A stretch of 64,000 bases of DNA, from the NCBI RefSeq assembly GCF_000152725.1, contig NZ_AAMO01000008.1, positions 1 through 64,000 on the forward strand, given 5' to 3'. Below are positions 59,653 to 64,000 of the stretch, piece after piece (position 1 is the stretch's first letter; each line of letters starts with the position of its first letter). Under the pieces are notes generated by a model. The model worked only from the letters and a program-made list of their open reading frames with translations. It was not told the DNA's origin and did not search any database. This stretch comes from Pseudooceanicola batsensis HTCC2597 (GTDB lineage: Bacteria > Pseudomonadota > Alphaproteobacteria > Rhodobacterales > Rhodobacteraceae). The position numbers and the translations under genes were made by a program.

Positions 59653-60564
59653 ATGGAATACGACTTCGTCCCCATGCCCGACCGCCAGCCGCTGATCTGG
59701 CCGGACAACAAGCGCCTGGCGATCATCCTGACCATCAACATGGAATACTGGGATCCGGTCCAGGCCAGCGACAAGCCTTATTATCCCGGCGGCCCCGGGA
59801 TCGTGGGCGGCAACCTGCCGGGGAACGTCTACGACAACCCCAACTTCACCTGGCGCGAATACGGACAACGGGTCGGGGTCTGGCGGATGCTCGACCTGTT
59901 CGACGCGGAAGGTGTGCAGGCGTCGTGTACGATGAACGCCAAGATGGCAGTCGAACGCCGCGCCGTCGTCGATGCCGCAAAGGAACGCGGGTGGGAAATC
60001 GTGCCGCACAACTACGTGCAGGACGAATTGCTGACCGACTACATGTTCGACGAGACGAAAGAACGCGACGTGATCCGTCGCACCCTGGACATCTACGAAC
60101 AGACCGTGGGCAAACCCGCCAAGGGTTGGCTGTCCTCTTCTCTGCGCTCGACGCTGAACACGATCGACATCCTCGCCGAGGAAGGGCTCTATTTCATCAC
60201 CGACCTTCTGAACGACGATCAGCCCTACATGGTCCGGACCCGCTCCGGCAATCCGATGGTCTCGGTGTCCTATACCTCCGAGGTCAATGACTTCAGCTTC
60301 CTGCGGCAGGGACTGACCGTCGAAACCGGTTTCGCGATGTTCAAGGAACAGTTCGACTGGCTCTACGAAGAGAGTGCGACAAGCGGGCGGTTCATGAACA
60401 TCGGCCTGCACCCCCACGTGATCGGCCAGCCGTTCCGGATCCGGGCGCTGCGCGACTTTATCCGGTACGCGAAGGGTTTCGAGGGGGTATGGTTCGCCAA
60501 TCGGGAGGAGATTGCAGATTGGTACCTGAAGACGCACGAAAGCCACATAACTCCGAAGGCGTGA
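59653..60564 (+). CDS. Polysaccharide-deacetylase-family amidohydrolase (PuuE/imidase type)
   Basis: 303 residues of the NodB-like fold in the version used by PuuE allantoinase and cyclic imide hydrolases. LAIILTINMEYWD is the first motif, GWEIVPHNYVQDELL the second, GWLSSSLRSTLNTIDILAEEGLYFITD the arginine-containing third, and NIGLHPHVIGQPFRIRAL the His-containing C-terminal motif. There is no signal peptide, so it is cytoplasmic and unlikely to act on cell-wall sugar. It probably opens a cyclic imide or ureide formed after the monooxygenase. The next gene starts in TGATG. Confidence 0.86.
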   Translation: MEYDFVPMPDRQPLIWPDNKRLAIILTINMEYWDPVQASDKPYYPGGPGIVGGNLPGNVYDNPNFTWREYGQRVGVWRMLDLFDAEGVQASCTMNAKMAVERRAVVDAAKERGWEIVPHNYVQDELLTDYMFDETKERDVIRRTLDIYEQTVGKPAKGWLSSSLRSTLNTIDILAEEGLYFITDLLNDDQPYMVRTRSGNPMVSVSYTSEVNDFSFLRQGLTVETGFAMFKEQFDWLYEESATSGRFMNIGLHPHVIGQPFRIRALRDFIRYAKGFEGVWFANREEIADWYLKTHESHITPKA

Positions 60565-61286
60565 TGCTGGACGACCTCTCCACTCCGGCCGAAGGGCTGA
60601 GCGAAACCCTGTCGCTGGACGGGATCGACCGTCCGGCGGACCGGGCCTACGTGGGCATTCGGCGGGCCATCCTGTCCGGTGTTCTGAAAGGCGGGGCACA
60701 CCTGGGTGAAGAGGCGCTGGCCAGGATGACCGGCACCAGCCGTACCCCGGTGCGCGACGCGCTGCGCCGTCTCGTCGGCGAAGGACTGGCCCGCGACGAG
60801 GGGCGGTCGCGCTTCGTGGCCGAGTTTCCCTACGAGGAGGTCGCGGTCATCTTCGACATCCGCGCCCGGCTCGAAGGCTATGCGGCGCGGCTGGCGGCCG
60901 CGTCGGTCACCCAGGCCGAACTCGACGAACTGGCGCGACTCGTGCACGAGATCGACAATTTGGCGGGACCCGACGGCACCTCGACCCGGATCCAGGAATT
61001 CGCGCGGCTCAACAACGCCTTCCACGCGCAGATCCTGACCGCGACGCGGTCGCCTCAGATGCAGAACCTGTCGGCTCAGGCCACCGCGATCCCGCTGGAA
61101 CTGATCAAGCAGTTCGTCTGGTCCCAGGCCGTCAATATCGAACGCTCGAACCGCCAGCACCGCGACATTCTCGATGCCCTGACCGCGCGCAACGCGAACT
61201 GGGCCGAAAACATCATGTCCGCGCACATCCTGTCGACCAAGCCGACACGGACCGACGGGACCTGGACAGACGACAAACAAGGATGA
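60564..61286 (+). CDS. GntR-family regulator with FCD domain
   Basis: 240 residues. The GntR winged helix has HLGEEALARMTGTSRTPVRDALRRLVGEGLARDEG, and the FCD domain has IFDIRARLEGYAARLAAASV, RLNNAFHAQILTATRSPQMQ and the C-terminal HRDILDALTARNANWAENIMSAHI with likely metal-binding His. The ATG at 60564 overlaps the previous stop (TGATG); GTG at 60561 is possible. It lies inside the operon it probably controls through the GTGTACAAA sites at 57403-57610. Confidence 0.87.
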   Translation: MLDDLSTPAEGLSETLSLDGIDRPADRAYVGIRRAILSGVLKGGAHLGEEALARMTGTSRTPVRDALRRLVGEGLARDEGRSRFVAEFPYEEVAVIFDIRARLEGYAARLAAASVTQAELDELARLVHEIDNLAGPDGTSTRIQEFARLNNAFHAQILTATRSPQMQNLSAQATAIPLELIKQFVWSQAVNIERSNRQHRDILDALTARNANWAENIMSAHILSTKPTRTDGTWTDDKQG

Positions 61287-61290
61287 TCCC

Positions 61291-62799
61291 GTGAAAGACA
61301 CCCGAACCGGGCTTGACGCCGCACCGAAGACAATCACCGGCTTCGTCGCCGGCGCGTTCGTTCCGGAGACCGGAGACGCCATACCCGTGACCGACCCGGC
61401 AACGGGGCGGGAAGTCGCGATTCTGCGCGAAAGCGATGCCGATCAGGTCGACCGCGCCGTCGCCGCCGCCCGTGCCGCCTTTCCGGCCTGGTCGCGCACG
61501 ACGGTGGCCGACCGGCAGCGCGCATTGATGGCGATCCACGACGCCATCCTCGCGAACGCGGATGAGCTGGCGCGCCTGGAAACGCTCAACACCGGCATCC
61601 CTCTCGGCCAGACGCGGACCATGCACATCCCCCGGGCGGCGCAGAACTTCCGGTTCTTCGCCGAATTCATCAATCAGGACAACGGCGAAGTCTTTACCCA
61701 GGAACCGGGCTACATGAGCCTCGTGACCCACGAGCCGATGGGCGTCTGCGCGCTGATCGGTCCCTGGAACATGCCGCTCGGTCTGACCGCAATGAAGATG
61801 GCGGGGGCGCTGGCCTTCGGGAACACCTGCGTGGTCAAGCCTTCCGAGATCACCCCGCTCACGCTGGCCCGCCTGTTCGAAATCCTCGCGGCGTCGGGCG
61901 CCCTGCCCGAGGGCGTGATCAACCTGGTCAACGGGCGCGGCCATGTGACGGGCACGGCCCTGTCGGGGCATCCGGACATCGACATGGTCTCTTTCACCGG
62001 CGGCACCGAAACCGGCGCCCGGATCCTGACCGCGCTGGCCCGCGGCATCAAGGGCGGGGCGATGGAACTGGGCGGCAAGTCGCCTTCGATCGTCTTCGAC
62101 GACGCCGACCTCGATCGGGCGATCGACGGGGCGATGCTCGGCAGCTTCATGAACAACGGCCAGATGTGCCTGGCCGGCAGCCGTCTCTTCGTGCAGCGCG
62201 GTGTCGCGGACCGCTTCATCGAGGCGTTCACCGACCGCACGCGCGCGCTGCGCATCGGCGACCCGTTCGACCCCGCCACGGAAGTCGGACCCATGATCAA
62301 CGAGGCCCAGCTGAAGCGGGTCGAGCGGTTCGTGGCCTCGGGACTGGAAGACGGGGCGGAGCTGATTGCCGGAGGCGCGCGCCATGAGGCCCTGCCCGAT
62401 GGGTTCTACATTCAGCCGACCGCGATGATCGCACAGTCCAACGCGCTGGCGATCTGCCAGGAAGAGATTTTCGCCCCCTTTGCGACCATCCAGATCTTCG
62501 ACGACGAGGAAGAGGTGGTCGGCCGTGCGAACGACAGCATCTTCGGACTGGTCGGCTACGTCTGGACCCGCGACCTCGAACGGGCGTTCCGCCTGTCGCG
62601 CGGGCTGCAGACCGGCACGGTTCTGGTCAACACGCCGATCATGCGGGACCTGCGCACCGGTTTCGGCGGTATCCGGCAATCCGGCATAGGGCGCGAAGGT
62701 GCCAAGGGGTCGCGCGCCATGTTCACCGAGATGAAGTCGACGATCGTCGCACTGGAGAAACCCAACCTGCCGCGCATCGGTTTGGGGGGCGGAGCATGA
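61291..62799 (+). CDS. NAD(P)-dependent aldehyde dehydrogenase
   Basis: 502-residue ALDH of normal length. GPWNMPLGLTAMKMAGALAFGNTCVVKPSE is the cofactor site, MELGGKSPSIVFDDADLD has the general-base Glu, NNGQMCLAGSRLFVQ the catalytic Cys, and EEIFAPFATIQIFDDEEE the later cofactor Glu. It begins with GTG at 61291 after AAGGATGATCCC. It probably oxidises a semialdehyde from the upstream ring-opening steps. Its end overlaps the SDR start (ATGA). Confidence 0.92.
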   Translation: MKDTRTGLDAAPKTITGFVAGAFVPETGDAIPVTDPATGREVAILRESDADQVDRAVAAARAAFPAWSRTTVADRQRALMAIHDAILANADELARLETLNTGIPLGQTRTMHIPRAAQNFRFFAEFINQDNGEVFTQEPGYMSLVTHEPMGVCALIGPWNMPLGLTAMKMAGALAFGNTCVVKPSEITPLTLARLFEILAASGALPEGVINLVNGRGHVTGTALSGHPDIDMVSFTGGTETGARILTALARGIKGGAMELGGKSPSIVFDDADLDRAIDGAMLGSFMNNGQMCLAGSRLFVQRGVADRFIEAFTDRTRALRIGDPFDPATEVGPMINEAQLKRVERFVASGLEDGAELIAGGARHEALPDGFYIQPTAMIAQSNALAICQEEIFAPFATIQIFDDEEEVVGRANDSIFGLVGYVWTRDLERAFRLSRGLQTGTVLVNTPIMRDLRTGFGGIRQSGIGREGAKGSRAMFTEMKSTIVALEKPNLPRIGLGGGA

Positions 62800-63611
62800 G
62801 CCATCCATCGCTTGAAGATCGCGTCGTGCTCGTCACCGGCGCCTCTCGGGGGCTCGGGCGGGAAATGGCGCTGGAGCTGGCCGCGGCGGGCGCGCGACTC
62901 GTCGTCACCGGCAGCGCCATGTCGGACGCGCTTCGCGATGTCGAAGCCCAGATCGCCCCGGACCGCGTGCTTGCGATGGCCGCCGATGTGGCGGACCCCG
63001 CGGCCGCTCGCCGGGCCGTGGCCGAGGCAGAGGCCCGGTTCGGCCGGGTCGACGTGCTGATCAACAACGCCGGGCGCGGCATGCGGCTGGTAAGCGAGAC
63101 CTTCAACACCCGGCCGACCCGTTTCTGGGAAACGGATCCGCAAGCATGGGCGGACATCGTCTCGGCGAACCTGAACGGGGCGTTCCACATGGCCCGGGCG
63201 GTCACCCCCGGCATGATCGACCGCGGGTTCGGCAAGATCCTGAACATCTCGACCTCCGCCCAGACGATGATCCGTCGCGGCTACGCGCCCTATGGCCCCT
63301 CGAAGGCAGGGCTCGAGGCGGCCTCGCGAATCTGGGCGCAGGATCTCGCCGGGACCGGCGTGGACGTGAACATCTATCTGCCGGGCGGCGCCGCCGACAC
63401 GGATCTGCTGCCGCCCGGCCCGGAGAAGAAGGGGGCGGACGGCAACCTCCTGTCTGCCGATATCATGCGGCGGGGCGTCCTGTGGCTGTGTTCGGACCTG
63501 TCGAACGGAACCACGGGGGGCCGCTTCATCGCCCGTTACTGGGGCGATACGGCCGACGAGACGGAAAACTCTCTGGCGGCGCGCGATGATGGCGTGCTCT
63601 GGCCGGTATGA
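62796..63611 (+). CDS. Short-chain dehydrogenase/reductase
   Basis: 271-residue classical SDR. VTGASRGLGREMALELAAAG binds the cofactor, LINNAGRGMR is the NNAG motif, and NISTSAQTMIRRGYAPYGPSKAGLEAASR carries the Ser-Tyr-Lys triad. It is translationally coupled on both sides (ATGA overlaps). It probably interconverts a hydroxy and oxo intermediate of the same pathway. Confidence 0.9.
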   Translation: MSHPSLEDRVVLVTGASRGLGREMALELAAAGARLVVTGSAMSDALRDVEAQIAPDRVLAMAADVADPAAARRAVAEAEARFGRVDVLINNAGRGMRLVSETFNTRPTRFWETDPQAWADIVSANLNGAFHMARAVTPGMIDRGFGKILNISTSAQTMIRRGYAPYGPSKAGLEAASRIWAQDLAGTGVDVNIYLPGGAADTDLLPPGPEKKGADGNLLSADIMRRGVLWLCSDLSNGTTGGRFIARYWGDTADETENSLAARDDGVLWPV

Positions 63612-64000
63612 GGGCCAACATGCTGACCTTCGGCGCCGCCCGCATCGACAAGATCACGGACCTCGACCCCTTCGTTCTGCCCGCCACGCTGTTGCTGCCG
63701 GGCCGCGACCTGTCCGAACTGCAGGGGGAAGCCGCGCTGCTGTGCCCGCATCATGTGGACTTCGATGCCGGGACACTGCTGATCAGCGTCCACTCGTTCC
63801 TGCTGCGGGTCAACGGGCTGAACGTGCTGATCGACACCTGCGTCGGCGAATGCAAACCCCGCCCCCGACGCGCCGACTGGGACAACCGCCGGGCCACCGG
63901 ATACCTCGAGCGCCTCGCGAAGGCCGGTGTCCGACCCGAAGACGTCGACATCGTCATGTGCACGCATCTGCATGCCGATCATGTCGGCTGGAACACACGG
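63608..64000 (+). CDS. MBL-fold metallo-hydrolase, 3' end outside window
   Basis: 131 codons open to the window end. The frame reads MRANMLTFGAARIDKITDLD..., LLISVHSFLLRVNGLNVLIDTCVGE and finishes with VDIVMCTHLHADHVGWNTR. THLHADH is the metal-binding HxHxDH motif of metallo-beta-lactamase-fold hydrolases. The ATG at 63608 overlaps the SDR stop (ATGA); ATG at 63620 is the alternative. It is the seventh gene of the operon and could hydrolyse a lactone, ester or thioester intermediate. There is no signal peptide. Confidence 0.85.
   Translation, partial: MRANMLTFGAARIDKITDLDPFVLPATLLLPGRDLSELQGEAALLCPHHVDFDAGTLLISVHSFLLRVNGLNVLIDTCVGECKPRPRRADWDNRRATGYLERLAKAGVRPEDVDIVMCTHLHADHVGWNTR

Noticed and set aside
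1..64000. tRNA or rRNA genes and CRISPR arrays
   Set aside because: I saw no cloverleaf-like tRNA, no rRNA segment and no regularly spaced direct repeats on reading through. A dedicated tRNA search was not possible here.

Overview
The window is GC-rich (about 65% by eye) and almost entirely catabolic. It has no ribosomal, replication or other housekeeping genes. It suggests an alphaproteobacterium of the Roseobacter/Rhodobacteraceae type. The grounds are two DctPQM TRAP transporters, a TAXI-type TRAP system, a TctCBA system, ribose-type and Liv-type ABC transporters, several HyuA/HyuB pairs, and many ATGA start/stop overlaps. This placement rests on gene content, not on a marker gene.

Left edge (1-1105): the 3' part of an IS30-family transposase, its likely right end, and a decayed fragment of a second IS30-type transposase.

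Region A (1.2-15.4 kb): HyuB-HyuA pair 1 diverges from an IclR regulator. A leftward operon runs dctP-dctQ-dctM-hyuA2-hyuB2-class III aminotransferase. A second class III aminotransferase diverges from dctP. This looks like uptake and ATP-dependent opening of a cyclic amide or similar compound, followed by transamination.

Region B (15.5-27.1 kb): a leftward set of carotenoid/stilbene-cleaving oxygenase, tandem HxlR-like regulator, IclR regulator and thioesterase. It diverges from a rightward set of hydrolase, NPD-type flavoprotein, acyl-CoA ligase, thiolase and a second dctPQM. It looks like uptake, oxidative cleavage and CoA-dependent breakdown of an apocarotenoid- or aryl-alkene-like acid.

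Region C (27.4-34.5 kb): iron-dependent alcohol dehydrogenase and a hotdog thioesterase, then a leftward tctC-tctB-tctA-SDR operon. That operon diverges from a GntR/FCD regulator and an isocitrate-lyase/PEP-mutase-family enzyme.

Region D (34.7-52.8 kb): a ribose-type ABC transporter with a HisD-family dehydrogenase, a LacI regulator, HyuA/HyuB pair 3, a LeuC/LeuD-like dehydratase, a 3-hydroxyacyl-CoA-dehydrogenase-family enzyme, a ThDP enzyme and a TAXI binding protein. Two exact copies and one near-copy of a 14-bp LacI-type palindrome sit before lacI/rbsB, hyuA3/leuC and the TAXI gene, which suggests one regulon.

Region E (50.8-64.0 kb): a leftward livHMGFJ operon ending in a fused TRAP permease. 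It diverges from a rightward operon of FAD monooxygenase, Asp/Glu-racemase-superfamily protein, imidase/PuuE-type deacetylase, GntR/FCD regulator, aldehyde dehydrogenase, SDR and an MBL-fold hydrolase cut by the window edge. This gene set is the best candidate for an undescribed ring-opening pathway.
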